29,085 bases of DNA from an uncultured Eubacteriales bacterium (GTDB taxonomy: Bacteria; Bacillota; Clostridia; Oscillospirales; Acutalibacteraceae), in contig CAJTNL010000019.1 of assembly GCA_910577755.1 (NCBI GenBank), positions 1-29,085 on the forward strand, given 5' to 3'. The notes under the pieces are model-generated. The model had not been told where the DNA came from. It searched no databases and saw nothing but the letters and a program-made list of their open reading frames with translations. Shown here piece after piece: positions 1 through 8,505 of the stretch (its first letter is position 1; every line of letters starts with the position of its first letter). Made by a program: the position numbers and the translations under genes.

Positions 1-21
1 GGATATTCTATCGTTTTACTT

Positions 22-1854
22 TTATTCTGATGGATATTCCAATTTTCTGCAATGCTGTTGAATCTGCTTAATAAAGCGATCCCCATAACGTTCTGCTTTC
101 CTATTCCCTATACCGTGTACCTGTAAAAATTCCTGTTTGTTTTTTGGCAGTTTCATACACATATCCCTCAACGTTTTATCTGTAAAAATTGCAAAAACAG
201 GTACGCATTGCACCTTAGCAATTTTCCTCCTTAGCTCATGTAATTGATCAAATAATGCAGTATCAATTTTTGCATAGCTATCTTTTTGCAACTTTTTTTT
301 ATTCTGCTTTAATACACGTATCCACAATTTTTCTTTTCCTCTTAGTACTGTATTTGCTTTAGGATGTACTTTTAAAACAGGATATTCATCTACCGTTTCA
401 TAAATATATGACTGCGTTAGCAGAAATTCCATAATATCTTGAATATATGCTTTAGAAACGTCTTTCATAATCCCAAAGGTGGGCAGTGTATCTAAGCCAT
501 TACTACAGATTTTTTCATTGTTGCTTCCACGTAAAATATCAATGATTGTAAGCATACCAAAGCGCTCTTTTGCTCTAATAATGCACGACATAATTTTTTG
601 TGCATCTATTGTTATATCTATTTTTTCAGAGTTGGCGTTACAGTTGGAACAATTACCACAAAAAACCGAACTTTTTTCACCAAAATATTGAAGTATATAC
701 GCACGCAGACACTCATTGGTAGTACAATAAAAAGTCATGCATTTTAACCGTTCTCTGTCTTTTTGTAATACCTCGTGACGGGTAATAGAATCCATTTCCT
801 GATTTTCTTTATCCCGCTCAATAAAAAATAGATTTGTAGAGATATCTTGTTTACTATACAACAAAATACATTGGGCTGGTTCGCCGTCGCGTCCTGCTCT
901 GCCGGCTTCCTGATAATAGCTTTCTATATTTTTGGGCATATTAAAATGAACTACATAAGAAATATTGGATTTATCAATTCCCATACCAAAAGCATTTGTT
1001 GCTACCATAATTTGTGTTTGGTCAAATTGAAATGATTCCTGATTCAATCGGCGCTCTTTATCGCTCAAACCTGCATGGTATCTTATAGCACGATAGCCCT
1101 GTTCAATTAAATGTTCACAAAGTTCCTCCACCCCTTTTCTAGTAGCACAGTATACAATGCCTGTTTTGGATTTATTCCGTTCTAAAAATCGTTTCAGTGC
1201 AGTAAATTTATCCACAGGTCTTTGTACCTCAAAATATAGATTTTTTCGATTAAATCCTGTAGTAACTACAAATGGATCATGTAATTGCAATAATGAAATA
1301 ATATTCTCTTTCACCATCTGAGTTGCAGTTGCAGTAAATGCACCAACAACAGGTCTATGAGGTAGTTTTGCAATAAACTCTGCTATTTTCAAGTAGCTGG
1401 GACGAAAATCTTGTCCCCACTGCGATACACAGTGCGCTTCATCCACACTGATAAAAGAGAGGTTTGCAGTATTTGCAAAATCCTGAAAAAAATCTAATTC
1501 TAACCGTTCAGGAGCTATGTAAATTAATTTATATTGATTCTCTTTTGCGTTTTTCACCACTTTATATTGTTGAGCAATGTTTAAAGAGCTATTTAAATAT
1601 GCAGCAGAAATACCTGCTTCCCGCAATGTATAAACCTGATCCTTCATTAAAGAGATAAGGGGTGAAATTACCAATGTAATACCTTCAAATAGAATGGCCG
1701 GAATTTGATAGCAAATTGACTTACCAGCCCCGGTAGGCATGATACCTACACTGTCTTTCCCATTTATTAAATGGGAAATAATTTCCTCTTGTCCTGGTCG
1801 AAACGAATCATAACCGAAATAGTTCTTTAACACTTTATAAACATGTTCCAACAT
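22..1854 (-). CDS. recQ: ATP-dependent DNA helicase RecQ
   Basis: This is a superfamily 2 3'-5' DNA helicase used in recombinational repair and replication-fork processing. The 610-aa product is full length for bacterial RecQ. Visible motifs are Walker A (MPTGAGKS, residues 39-46), the DEAH box (138-141), and the RecQ aromatic-rich loop SQWGQDFRP (144-152). Further on are the helicase C-terminal motif HAGLSDKER, the QEAGRAGRDG motif VI, and a four-cysteine zinc site near residues 375-405. A C-terminal HRDC-like segment ends in a helix-hairpin-helix-like stretch (VHGIGNRKAERYG). It starts at ATG 1854 and diverges from the zinc-ribbon gene. Nothing links it to sporulation; it is host DNA left of the sigK insertion. 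The family call is very secure. Confidence 0.96.
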   Translation of the reverse strand: MLEHVYKVLKNYFGYDSFRPGQEEIISHLINGKDSVGIMPTGAGKSICYQIPAILFEGITLVISPLISLMKDQVYTLREAGISAAYLNSSLNIAQQYKVVKNAKENQYKLIYIAPERLELDFFQDFANTANLSFISVDEAHCVSQWGQDFRPSYLKIAEFIAKLPHRPVVGAFTATATQMVKENIISLLQLHDPFVVTTGFNRKNLYFEVQRPVDKFTALKRFLERNKSKTGIVYCATRKGVEELCEHLIEQGYRAIRYHAGLSDKERRLNQESFQFDQTQIMVATNAFGMGIDKSNISYVVHFNMPKNIESYYQEAGRAGRDGEPAQCILLYSKQDISTNLFFIERDKENQEMDSITRHEVLQKDRERLKCMTFYCTTNECLRAYILQYFGEKSSVFCGNCSNCNANSEKIDITIDAQKIMSCIIRAKERFGMLTIIDILRGSNNEKICSNGLDTLPTFGIMKDVSKAYIQDIMEFLLTQSYIYETVDEYPVLKVHPKANTVLRGKEKLWIRVLKQNKKKLQKDSYAKIDTALFDQLHELRRKIAKVQCVPVFAIFTDKTLRDMCMKLPKNKQEFLQVHGIGNRKAERYGDRFIKQIQQHCRKLEYPSE

Positions 1855-2013
1855 ATCTGCTCCCTCATAATTTTTATTGTAAAGCTATTATACTAAAGTT
1901 TTTACTGCAAACAAATATGATTGATAAATTTCAATCTTTGATTCATAAATAAATATTTCACAAAAGTTATATCCGAAAAAAACAACCAAACAACAGGTAC
2001 AAAAACTGTTATA

Positions 2014-2042
2014 TTGACGATAAATGCGGAATATATTATAAT
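2014..2042 (+). promoter_or_regulatory. Sigma-A type promoter of zinc-ribbon membrane gene
   Basis: TTGACG (2014-2019) and TATAAT (2037-2042) are separated by exactly 17 bp and lie about 35 bp upstream of the ATG at 2076. The leader contains AAGAAGGA as ribosome site. Seen in sequence; not tested. Confidence 0.72.
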
Positions 2043-2075
2043 AAAAATAATAAACTTTAGAAAGAAGGACAAAAT

Positions 2076-3050
2076 ATGAATAAATATTGTTCTAACTGCG
2101 GTACACCAGCACAATCCAATGCATCTTTTTGCCAAAAATGTGGAACTAAATTTACGCAGTCAGTTCAATCGAACCCCGCATCAAATTTCCCACCCAATCA
2201 AACCCACTATCCGCAAGGTACTATCCATCCCCAACATCCTCCTTTTCAACAAGCTGCTCCTTACCCGCAACAACTGGGACAAACACCATTTTATATTATA
2301 CAACAAATATCTAGAAAAATTAAAAATGCATCTATCTTCTGGTTAATATTTGGCATTTTTTCTGCAATCATTGGTATTATTATGATTTCTGTGGGTGCGG
2401 TAGCGAATACTTCTGTGAAGTACACATATTACCGCTACTACTATAATACAGACGATGGAATCAGTACGATTGTTATGGGATCTCTGATATTGATTACTGC
2501 TATTATCAATATTATTTATGCCTTTATTCATTTTGGCTATGCTAAATCTATCATAACTAATCCTGCTTCTATATTAAATAAAATACAATCTCCGACCGTG
2601 TATATCATCAATATTGTTATAAACGCCGTTTTCGGGGGCTTGATTGGTACGATTGGCGGCATTATGATGCTTACAACTCGTTCTTTTATTAAAGATCATC
2701 AATACCTATTGCAAAATAACAATACACCTCAATATGGTTATACGCCTGCACCCTCACGGCAACAACCAAAACCAACTATGCCAAACAACTCACCAAACCA
2801 AAATACACAGCAGCAACCACCTGTATCTACTGCACCACAGCAAAATACACAGCAATCTAATCAGCCAACTGCTGTACAAAAGCAACTAAACATACCTGAA
2901 GAACCAAATACAAAGCAAACACCCGCACAACCAGAGCAAGAATCTGATACTCCTACTCAAGCTCCGATTGAGCCAACTAACATTGCAGAAGAATCTTTTT
3001 CTACATCAAACAATTCTGAAACAAGTAATGATACTACTGAAAAGTATTAA
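2076..3050 (+). CDS. Zinc-ribbon membrane protein with Q/P/T-rich tail
   Basis: This 324-aa protein has no specific function I recognise. Residues 5-22 form a zinc ribbon (C5-x2-C8 and C19-x2-C22), as in many Firmicutes 'zinc-ribbon domain' membrane proteins. A proline/glutamine-rich linker follows. Three hydrophobic segments at about 88-112, 128-155 and 175-200 are probably membrane-spanning. From about residue 215 to the end the protein is low-complexity, rich in Q, N, P, T and E, and probably exposed and disordered. It has its own promoter and ends at a strong terminator shared with sigK, so it is monocistronic. The ribbon suggests a sensor or scaffold role, but this cannot be shown. Confidence 0.85.
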   Translation: MNKYCSNCGTPAQSNASFCQKCGTKFTQSVQSNPASNFPPNQTHYPQGTIHPQHPPFQQAAPYPQQLGQTPFYIIQQISRKIKNASIFWLIFGIFSAIIGIIMISVGAVANTSVKYTYYRYYYNTDDGISTIVMGSLILITAIINIIYAFIHFGYAKSIITNPASILNKIQSPTVYIINIVINAVFGGLIGTIGGIMMLTTRSFIKDHQYLLQNNNTPQYGYTPAPSRQQPKPTMPNNSPNQNTQQQPPVSTAPQQNTQQSNQPTAVQKQLNIPEEPNTKQTPAQPEQESDTPTQAPIEPTNIAEESFSTSNNSETSNDTTEKY

Positions 3051-3105
3051 TATCTTCAATTTGTTATTTAAAAAGCATGTTAATAATGAAATGTAAATAA
3101 AAATT

Positions 3106-3139
3106 GAAAAAGAGCAGTTTACTTAAACTGCTCTTTTTC
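3106..3139. terminator. Bidirectional terminator between zinc-ribbon gene and sigK
   Basis: A perfect 16-bp inverted repeat (3106-3121 and 3124-3139) with a 2-nt loop is flanked by A-run and T-run. It can therefore end both the plus-strand zinc-ribbon transcript and the minus-strand sigK transcript (sigK stop at 3149). Confidence 0.88.
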
Positions 3140-3148
3140 ATTATGTAC

Positions 3149-3508
3149 TTATTTAGAAAATCTTTTATTTAATGTGCAAAGCGCTTTTTTTTCAATTCTA
3201 CTAACATAAGAACGAGAAATTCCCAAGGTAGAAGCAACTTCCCTCTGTGCAAGCGGCTTACTTCCCGGAATTAATCCATACCGTAAGCAAATGATAGATT
3301 GCTCTCTCGGAGATAGTTCTTCTTCCATATAAGATTTGAGTTTTTCTATTTTAATCTTTTTATCAATGCTTTCTACCATATTATCTTCGCATGCCATAGT
3401 GTCCATAAGTGTCAAAGCATTTCCGTCACGGTCTGTATCAATCGGTTCATTCATTGATACATCTTGTGCTGTTTTTTTCGTTGTACGAAAAAACATTAGT
3501 ATTTCATT
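3149..3508 (-). pseudogene. sigK: sigK, 3' part (sigma-K regions 3-4), split by skin-type element
   Basis: This is the C-terminal part of sporulation sigma factor K. From the Asn codon at 3508-3506 the frame reads NEILMFFRTTKK, continues through region 3, and ends with region 4 including the HTH LGISRSYVSRIEKKAL. That gives 119 codons plus stop. It matches Bacillus SigK, where the residues before this point are YAARCIE. Here they are instead the tail of the recombinase read in another frame. The missing first part is at 27891-27562. The AA dinucleotide of the Asn codon is the predicted crossover. This is a programmed interruption rather than a decayed gene: both parts are open and rejoin in frame. 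It has no start or ribosome site of its own, so it should be silent until excision. Confidence 0.93.
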
Positions 3509-3515
3509 CGCTATC
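3500..3515 (-). other. Attachment site, recombinase/sigK-C junction
   Basis: The minus strand reads GGATAGCG[AA]TGAAATAC with the AA at 3508-3507. The left arm (GGATAGCG) belongs to the recombinase gene and recurs at 12540-12534. The right arm belongs to sigK. The TGA that ends the recombinase begins directly after the core, so sigK DNA supplies the recombinase stop codon. Confidence 0.85.
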
Positions 3516-5222
3516 CGCTCGGTTTGGCTCTGGCTTTTCCCCTGTCCAATCGGTGTAGCCAATCTCCGATTCCGTGTCGCCAAACAGTACCACATGGACG
3601 TTTTTCCCGTCCCAAATAATTCTGCGAATGAACGCTCGAAGTGCCATTCGCTTCTGTTCTACTCCCATGGTATCGAAGGACTGCCCGAAGGATTTTAACA
3701 GTTCTTTTGTTCTGTCAAATTCCTCGCTGGAATAGAGATGGTTTTTGGTGAGGGATTCCAGTTCTTGAGTCCGATTCTTGATTTTCTCGTTTTTCTCATG
3801 GAGCGTGTTAATCTGTTCAGTAATATAATCGAATGCCGGAGTGTTCGACGTTTTTGCAAGGATATCCACCAGATTGGCAATCTGCTGTTCATTCTCCTGC
3901 AATTCCTTTTTGAGCGCGTTTAGCTGTTGGTCGTATTCTTCCCGGTTGCCCTCCAGCTTTCTTTGTACGCTCTCTAAATTTTTGATAAAGTCGGAGCTAT
4001 CCTCTGAAATCAGTTTGATTTGTTCGCATATCATCTTGTCGAGCTCGTTGCCGTTGGGATTCTTACTGTTACAGAGCTGACAACGGCTGCGCTCTTTGGT
4101 TTCACAAAGATAGCTGTAAATCTTCTCTCCCTGTGCGTTTGTCCGCTGACTGAGCTTCGGACGCATGAAGTTGCCACAGTTCCCACAGTACAGCAGACCG
4201 GAGAGCAACGCCACATTGCTTTTGGGCTTTCGGTAGGACTTGGAACGGTTTTGACTGAGCAGTTCCTGTACTTTCACCCAATCGGCTCCGGCAATCAAGC
4301 CCTTGTGCTTTCCCACTGCAACAATCCATTCGTCCATATCCCGCATTTGGTTGGACTTGCCGGATTTTTGAATGGTTTTGTTGTAGGCCATAATGCCATG
4401 CTTGCCGTCAAACTCTGATTGTTCGGCGTAAATCTCCACGCCTAAGCTATCAAAATACGCCCATGCGTTCTGGTCGGCTATCATGTAAACCGGATTTTGC
4501 AGAATGGAGCGAATGGAAAACCGGGTAAAATTCTTCCCGTTTTTTGTGGTGACATTGTTCTGCAACAAGTAAGTATCTGTTTTGGTAAGCGAATTGGTTT
4601 CTATAAATTTCGAGAAAATCAGCTTGATAATTTCCGCTTCTTCTTTGATGATGTCCAATTTATAGGCTTTTCGTTCTTTTCCGTCCACTGTAACGCTCCC
4701 GACAATCTGCGTACTTTTATATCCGGTCGGCGTTGTACCGCCTAACCAGCGTCCGGACTTGGCAAGCTCGTGCATATTGTCCCGGATACGCTCTGCGGTG
4801 GTTTCCCGTTCCAACTGTGCAAAGACGGAAACCATCATCATCATGGCTCTGCCGCTTGGGGAAGTAGTGTCAAAATCATCTCGGATTGAAGTGAACTCCA
4901 CATTGTAGTAATCAAATTCGTCCTTGAGCTTTGCGAAGTCTCCCACATTACGGCTAATACGGTCTAAGCGGTAACAGACCACAGCCTGAATCTGATTTGC
5001 ACGGATTTGTTTCATCATAGCCTGAAACTGCGGACGGTTGACGTTTCCTCCGGAGAATCCCTCGTCCTCAAAAACGAGGATATCCTCTTCCGTTACATTG
5101 TCATGGTGGAGCTTGATATGTTGACGGCAAAGCTCGATTTGATTTTCAATACTTTCACCCTTGCCGGTGAATTTTGATTTTCTGGAATAGATGGCGTATT
5201 TTCGGTTGTCCTGTCCTTTCAT
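3504..5222 (-). CDS. Large serine recombinase (sigK element excisionase/integrase), rec1
   Basis: This is a 572-aa large serine recombinase, predicted to excise the element and rejoin sigK. The N-terminal resolvase domain has YSRKS (catalytic Ser about residue 16), EDEGFSGGNVNRP and the DRISRN motif. A recombinase domain follows. Around residues 340-395 is a Cys4 zinc ribbon (YCGNCG ... RCQLCN), then a long coiled-coil. The start is ATG 5222 with GGAGGGG 5-6 bp upstream. The C-terminus RADSE is followed by a TGA that spans the junction and lies inside the sigK frame, so the genes overlap. In an excised circle the frame would stay open into the HTH protein of the other element end. Relatives are SpoIVCA of Bacillus and the Clostridioides skin recombinase. 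The promoter upstream looks sigma-A-like with an operator-like repeat; no clear sigma-E promoter is visible. Confidence 0.93.
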   Translation of the reverse strand: MKGQDNRKYAIYSRKSKFTGKGESIENQIELCRQHIKLHHDNVTEEDILVFEDEGFSGGNVNRPQFQAMMKQIRANQIQAVVCYRLDRISRNVGDFAKLKDEFDYYNVEFTSIRDDFDTTSPSGRAMMMMVSVFAQLERETTAERIRDNMHELAKSGRWLGGTTPTGYKSTQIVGSVTVDGKERKAYKLDIIKEEAEIIKLIFSKFIETNSLTKTDTYLLQNNVTTKNGKNFTRFSIRSILQNPVYMIADQNAWAYFDSLGVEIYAEQSEFDGKHGIMAYNKTIQKSGKSNQMRDMDEWIVAVGKHKGLIAGADWVKVQELLSQNRSKSYRKPKSNVALLSGLLYCGNCGNFMRPKLSQRTNAQGEKIYSYLCETKERSRCQLCNSKNPNGNELDKMICEQIKLISEDSSDFIKNLESVQRKLEGNREEYDQQLNALKKELQENEQQIANLVDILAKTSNTPAFDYITEQINTLHEKNEKIKNRTQELESLTKNHLYSSEEFDRTKELLKSFGQSFDTMGVEQKRMALRAFIRRIIWDGKNVHVVLFGDTESEIGYTDWTGEKPEPNRADSE

Positions 5223-5245
5223 TGGCTACCCCTCCATATTATTAA

Positions 5246-5275
5246 GTTATGTGACATTTTAATTGCTCACATAAC
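5246..5275. promoter_or_regulatory. Operator-like inverted repeat in recombinase leader
   Basis: GTTATGTGA (5246-5254) and TCACATAAC (5267-5275) form a perfect 9-bp inverted repeat with a 12-bp spacer. It lies between the predicted rec1 start site and its ribosome site. It could be a repressor operator, with the XRE protein at 5375-5743 the obvious candidate, or an RNA hairpin. Confidence 0.55.
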
Positions 5276-5294
5276 GGCTTTTCCTTACAACCTT

Positions 5295-5323
5295 ATTATA
5301 AACCGAATACGCCAAAAAAGCAA
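5295..5323 (-). promoter_or_regulatory. Promoter of rec1
   Basis: On the minus strand TTGCTT (5323-5318) and TATAAT (5300-5295) are 17 bp apart. The start of transcription would be near 5288, just upstream of the GTTATGTGA repeat. This is a sigma-A-type promoter, unlike the sigma-E promoter known for Bacillus spoIVCA. Confidence 0.6.
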
Positions 5324-5334
5324 AACATTTTCTC

Positions 5335-5371
5335 ATAAAAAAGACCGTCTACGTTTTCCGCAGACGGTTTC
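5335..5371 (-). terminator. Terminator of XRE repressor gene
   Basis: On the minus strand a stem of AACCGTCT and AGACGGTC closes over a short loop and is followed by TTTTTTA. It lies directly downstream of the XRE gene stop (5375) and separates it from rec1. Confidence 0.8.
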
Positions 5372-5374
5372 ACA

Positions 5375-5743
5375 TTATCCTACGTTATTTTTTCCTTGTA
5401 AAGTCGATTTTGATGATTTTGCATCTTCTTTCGCATTGATTCTAATAAAGGCTTTACCCTGTTCAATGTACAATTCTTGTTGCTCCGGAGTAAGAGAATC
5501 AAAAATACGCAGAAGCTCTTGCTGATTTCTGGTATAGGAACGATTCCGCTGAAAGTCTAAAAGATAATCGGTTGAAACGTCAAAATAAGAAGCCAATAAT
5601 TTTAAAGTTTCAAAATCGGGTTCGCTATATCCCTGAATATAACCGCCTAAAGTAGAAGCGGCGATATTTAATATTTTGGCAAGCTCCTTTTGCGTCATAT
5701 CGCGTTCATCTATCAAGTTTCTTAAATTTTCACCTAAGCTCAT
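5375..5743 (-). CDS. XRE-family phage-type repressor
   Basis: This 122-aa protein has an N-terminal Cro/C1-type HTH (about residues 5-62: QKELAKILNIAASTLGGYIQGYSEPDFETLKLLA split across helices 2-4, then DVSTDYLLDF). The C-terminal tail is short and charged. Size and layout are those of small element or prophage repressors. It starts at ATG 5743 with AGGAG 8 bp upstream. It lies upstream of rec1 in the same direction but is separated from it by a terminator and a new promoter, and it diverges from the surface-protein gene. It probably controls rec1, its own promoter or the divergent promoter; the palindrome at 5246-5275 is a candidate target. This role is inferred from position only. Confidence 0.85.
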   Translation of the reverse strand: MSLGENLRNLIDERDMTQKELAKILNIAASTLGGYIQGYSEPDFETLKLLASYFDVSTDYLLDFQRNRSYTRNQQELLRIFDSLTPEQQELYIEQGKAFIRINAKEDAKSSKSTLQGKNNVG

Positions 5744-5809
5744 TTCATCAACTCCTGATACTATTTTAAAGAAGATGAATGATTGAAACCTTTTGCAACT
5801 AAAATTACG

Positions 5810-5838
5810 TTTATAAAATTAGAATATAGTATTATACT
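5810..5838 (+). promoter_or_regulatory. Promoter of surface-protein gene
   Basis: TTTATA (5810-5815) and TATACT (5833-5838) are 17 bp apart, 35 bp before the ATG at 5874. AGGAGG lies 7-8 bp upstream of the start. Confidence 0.55.
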
Positions 5839-5873
5839 AAAAGACACACCAATATTTTAAGGAGGATAAAACG

Positions 5874-7352
5874 ATGAAGTTTAAAAAGCGATATGGGGCG
5901 CTTTTCATGGCTTTTGCAATAGCTGTTTCCTCTGCTATGCCTGTTTTTGCGGAGGAAGCAAAGGAACCATACACTACCCACAGCCTTCCATCGACAATGA
6001 AGATTGGAGAAGCCATCTGTGATCTGCCTGATTATCACGTTTATTTTCATAATTTAACGCCTGGTCAGACGATAGCTGCAAGTTACGAAGCAACTTGGAA
6101 TCCCGGAAATCTCGATATTACGTTCGACAAACAAAGTGTATGTTTCGGCCAGCATGCGGGCAGAGATCCTTTTGAAGATGTTAATGAAAACGGAACCGTC
6201 AAGTTTTGGGGAATGTGGAATTATAATACGTTTTTCAGACCGGGTACGCTTACGGTTCAGCCTACCTATCAGTATTACAATATCGAAGATTTTGAAGGGG
6301 CAGCCCCCTTGGGAGATGTCACAGCAATCGTGAAGCCAATTACCATTCAGGTTGAAGAGCCTGTTATTCAAACAAATGCGCCTACGTCTATTCAATCTGG
6401 CAATACGTTCAATTTCACCACAGAGCTGACGAATACCGCCCTTGTGAATAAAGATACTGCATACTATTTGGATGAAAACAATTATAGCAAGGGCGTTAAT
6501 GAAAACGGTAATCAATGGGGAATGCTGAACGAGGATGAAATCCATAAAGTTCACGAGCCCGCCTATCAGCCGTCGGTTGAAATTTTAGAAGGCAAGGAAC
6601 TTGTCAGCCAATCGAATCAGGACTATTCCAACACATTAAAATCCAGCGAAACGCTTGCCTTTACCGGCACTGGAACAGTAAAGCTCAAGGTAAAATATAA
6701 TCAGTTTATCACTTGTATTGATTGTCAAGCAGTCGTAGATGAAAACTATCGGCAAACCGGCGAATATTACACGTATAACCCTGAAAAAATCATTACGATT
6801 CAAGTAACTAACAAGGCTGTGGGCGTAACTGATTCCAATTCCGGCATTGTGATTTCTGGGGACAATCTTCCCAATGAAGTTACATTAGCGGTTAAATCAA
6901 ATGACAAACAGGCTGTTAAAAATACGGAAACAGCTTTAGCTGATATAAGCTATAATGAGTTTGTTGCCTTTGACATTACATTGGTGGATGGTAAGGGCGA
7001 TACCGTTCAGCCAAACGGAAAAGTGGAAGTATCCATTCCTCTACCGGAAAAATACAAAGGACTCAATAACCTTGGCGTTTATTACATAAACAGCAATGCG
7101 AAAGCGGAAAAACTGGAATCAAAAATTGAGAATGATTGTATTACTTTTGAAACCGACCATTTCAGTACCTACGCTTTAGTAGCGGAAAAAGAAGAAGGTA
7201 CAAATACACCTTCCCAACCAGAACAGCAAAAGCCAACCACAGATAACCCAAAGACTGGGGATAATCATTCTCCCATGCTGGTGGTTTTGATATTCGTGGT
7301 TTCCGGTACAACCTTGATACTTCTTTTCATTCGCAAAAAGAAACACGCTTAA
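5874..7352 (+). CDS. Sortase-anchored surface protein (NPKTG signal)
   Basis: This is a 492-aa secreted cell-wall protein. Residues 1-26 are a signal peptide (basic start, hydrophobic core, VFA cleavage context). The ectodomain (about 27-440) has no catalytic motif I recognise. It is beta-rich, and its last part (DITLVDGKGDTVQPNGKVEVSIPLP, in shorter form also in clostridial surface proteins) resembles an immunoglobulin-like surface domain. The C-terminus is a sorting signal: NPKTG at residues 458-462, a hydrophobic segment, then RKKKHA. The pentapeptide starts with N rather than L, so it may use a sortase other than the class C enzymes of the pilus operon in this window. It has its own promoter, a perfect ribosome site and a terminator, so it stands alone. 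The surface-protein call is secure; the ligand is unknown. Confidence 0.86.
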   Translation: MKFKKRYGALFMAFAIAVSSAMPVFAEEAKEPYTTHSLPSTMKIGEAICDLPDYHVYFHNLTPGQTIAASYEATWNPGNLDITFDKQSVCFGQHAGRDPFEDVNENGTVKFWGMWNYNTFFRPGTLTVQPTYQYYNIEDFEGAAPLGDVTAIVKPITIQVEEPVIQTNAPTSIQSGNTFNFTTELTNTALVNKDTAYYLDENNYSKGVNENGNQWGMLNEDEIHKVHEPAYQPSVEILEGKELVSQSNQDYSNTLKSSETLAFTGTGTVKLKVKYNQFITCIDCQAVVDENYRQTGEYYTYNPEKIITIQVTNKAVGVTDSNSGIVISGDNLPNEVTLAVKSNDKQAVKNTETALADISYNEFVAFDITLVDGKGDTVQPNGKVEVSIPLPEKYKGLNNLGVYYINSNAKAEKLESKIENDCITFETDHFSTYALVAEKEEGTNTPSQPEQQKPTTDNPKTGDNHSPMLVVLIFVVSGTTLILLFIRKKKHA

Positions 7353-7359
7353 ATAATTA

Positions 7360-7396
7360 CAAGGTAGGGCAAATTCGTTGCTCTACCTTGTTTTTT
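7360..7396 (+). terminator. Terminator of surface-protein gene
   Basis: CAAGGTAGGGCAA and TTGCTCTACCTTG form a stem with a 5-nt loop, followed by TTTTTT. It starts 8 bp after the stop codon. Confidence 0.88.
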
Positions 7397-7452
7397 CCCT
7401 CTTAAATTGTTAAAATGAAAATACAATATTCTGCAGGATGGGAGAGGACTAA

Positions 7453-7887
7453 ATGACAATTTGGGGAATCGGAGCATATTTAACCAGCATACCTCCAGAA
7501 GATGTGGTGAGGTTTTTTCTTGATAATGGTGTTGCAGTGATAGGACATGACCTGTCAAAACACCCACGCCTTAAAGAACTTAGAAAGGAAATTCGTCCTG
7601 GCGATTTAATTTTTATAAAATCAAGACATGATTATTCTAAACCTCTGCGAATTAAGGGGATTGGAATCGTAACAGACGCTGATTGGAGCCTAAAATATGG
7701 CTATGAAGATAAAGAAGGAATTAAAGTTTACTGGGTAAAAGATTTAAGTGGTGATGATTACGTTGATATTTCTGCACCCAACAAATATGGTTCCACTCAT
7801 ACTCTTTATCAAGAAACAGATCCAGCGGTGATTGAAAATATTCTTAATTCATTATACAAAGAAAAATGCAAAGAAAAGACGCTCTGA
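7453..7887 (+). CDS. EVE/PUA-like small protein
   Basis: This 144-aa protein is preceded by GGGAGAGG 5 bp before ATG 7453. The middle part (RPGDLIFIKSR ... LRIKGIGIVTDA) has the pattern of EVE/PUA-type or McrB-N-type modified-base or RNA-binding folds: a 'GD-hydrophobic' turn followed by a 'G-I-G-x-V' strand. I make this match by eye only. It is followed by two hairpins with T-runs and lies alone between convergent and divergent neighbours inside element b. EVE-like proteins are frequent in phage-defence loci, so a defence role is possible but not shown. Confidence 0.6.
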   Translation: MTIWGIGAYLTSIPPEDVVRFFLDNGVAVIGHDLSKHPRLKELRKEIRPGDLIFIKSRHDYSKPLRIKGIGIVTDADWSLKYGYEDKEGIKVYWVKDLSGDDYVDISAPNKYGSTHTLYQETDPAVIENILNSLYKEKCKEKTL

Positions 7888-7959
7888 AACAAATCAGGGC
7901 ATCTTTTTCATTTGCTCTCTATGCAGTCTATACGACTCATAGAGGGCTTTTTCTTTTTT
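7878..7959 (+). terminator. Tandem terminators after EVE-like gene
   Basis: The first hairpin (7878-7905, one mismatch) overlaps the stop codon and ends in TTTTT. The second pairs GCTCTCTATG (7914-7923) with CATAGAGGGC (7938-7947) and is followed by TTTTTCTTTTTT. Confidence 0.7.
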
Positions 7960-8044
7960 GGGGCAAAGCTGTTCGCAAAACATATCTCTTTTGTTCTATA
8001 CGTCTCTTAGCCGCTTCTGAGACAAAAAGAAAGGCTCTTAAAGC

Positions 8045-8227
8045 TTAAAGGTTTTTGAGTTCTTCAATCATGGCCGTTAATGTATCGTCTACCACTGTAA
8101 AGCTGATTCCGAGCTGATTGCTTACTTTTCCGTCCTGCACCAACTGACGACGAATTGCAAGAATCTCACGCTTTGCCTTTTCCAAACCGGCTGTTACATC
8201 AACACTTTCTTTGACAATGCGTATCAT
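8045..8227 (-). CDS. Small acidic/basic helical protein, unknown
   Basis: A 60-aa product starts at ATG 8227 with a strong GGAGGG 7 bp upstream, which is the main reason to accept it. The sequence is amphipathic and helical (VTAGLEKAKREILAIRR ... TLTAMIEELKNL) with no cysteine or membrane segment. It diverges from the rep gene. I do not recognise the family. Size and position in an integrative element would fit an accessory regulator or directionality factor, but nothing in the sequence proves this. Confidence 0.6.
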   Translation of the reverse strand: MIRIVKESVDVTAGLEKAKREILAIRRQLVQDGKVSNQLGISFTVVDDTLTAMIEELKNL

Positions 8228-8372
8228 CTTTTTTCCCTCCTCTCTGCTTTGTCACAGAAATTCAGGCAGATTCTACCCAGATGTATTACGTCGCTGTGCT
8301 CTCTTTATTTTATCTTTGCCGTTCTAATTTCTAAAATCAATAGCTTCTTTGCTGTGATATGCACACTTTTTG

Positions 8373-8386
8373 TGTTAGTACTAACA
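8373..8386. promoter_or_regulatory. 14-bp palindrome upstream of rep
   Basis: TGTTAGTACTAACA is a perfect palindrome, located 120 bp before the rep start in the divergent region between the 60-aa gene and rep. It could be an operator or an origin-associated element. Confidence 0.4.
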
Positions 8387-8505
8387 GGCAAAACAACTTC
8401 AGCAGGGAAGTACATTCATGAACTTTTTATGAATGCGCAAAAAATCCTGATGTTTTTTCTCTTCCAAAACGTTATTAAATACCAGAACATACAGGAGGTA
8501 GTCTG

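Noticed and set aside
4020..4418. 132-codon plus-strand ORF opposite rec1.
   Set aside because: It lies on the opposite strand of a well-supported recombinase gene; the same shadow appears opposite rec2 (13275-13469).
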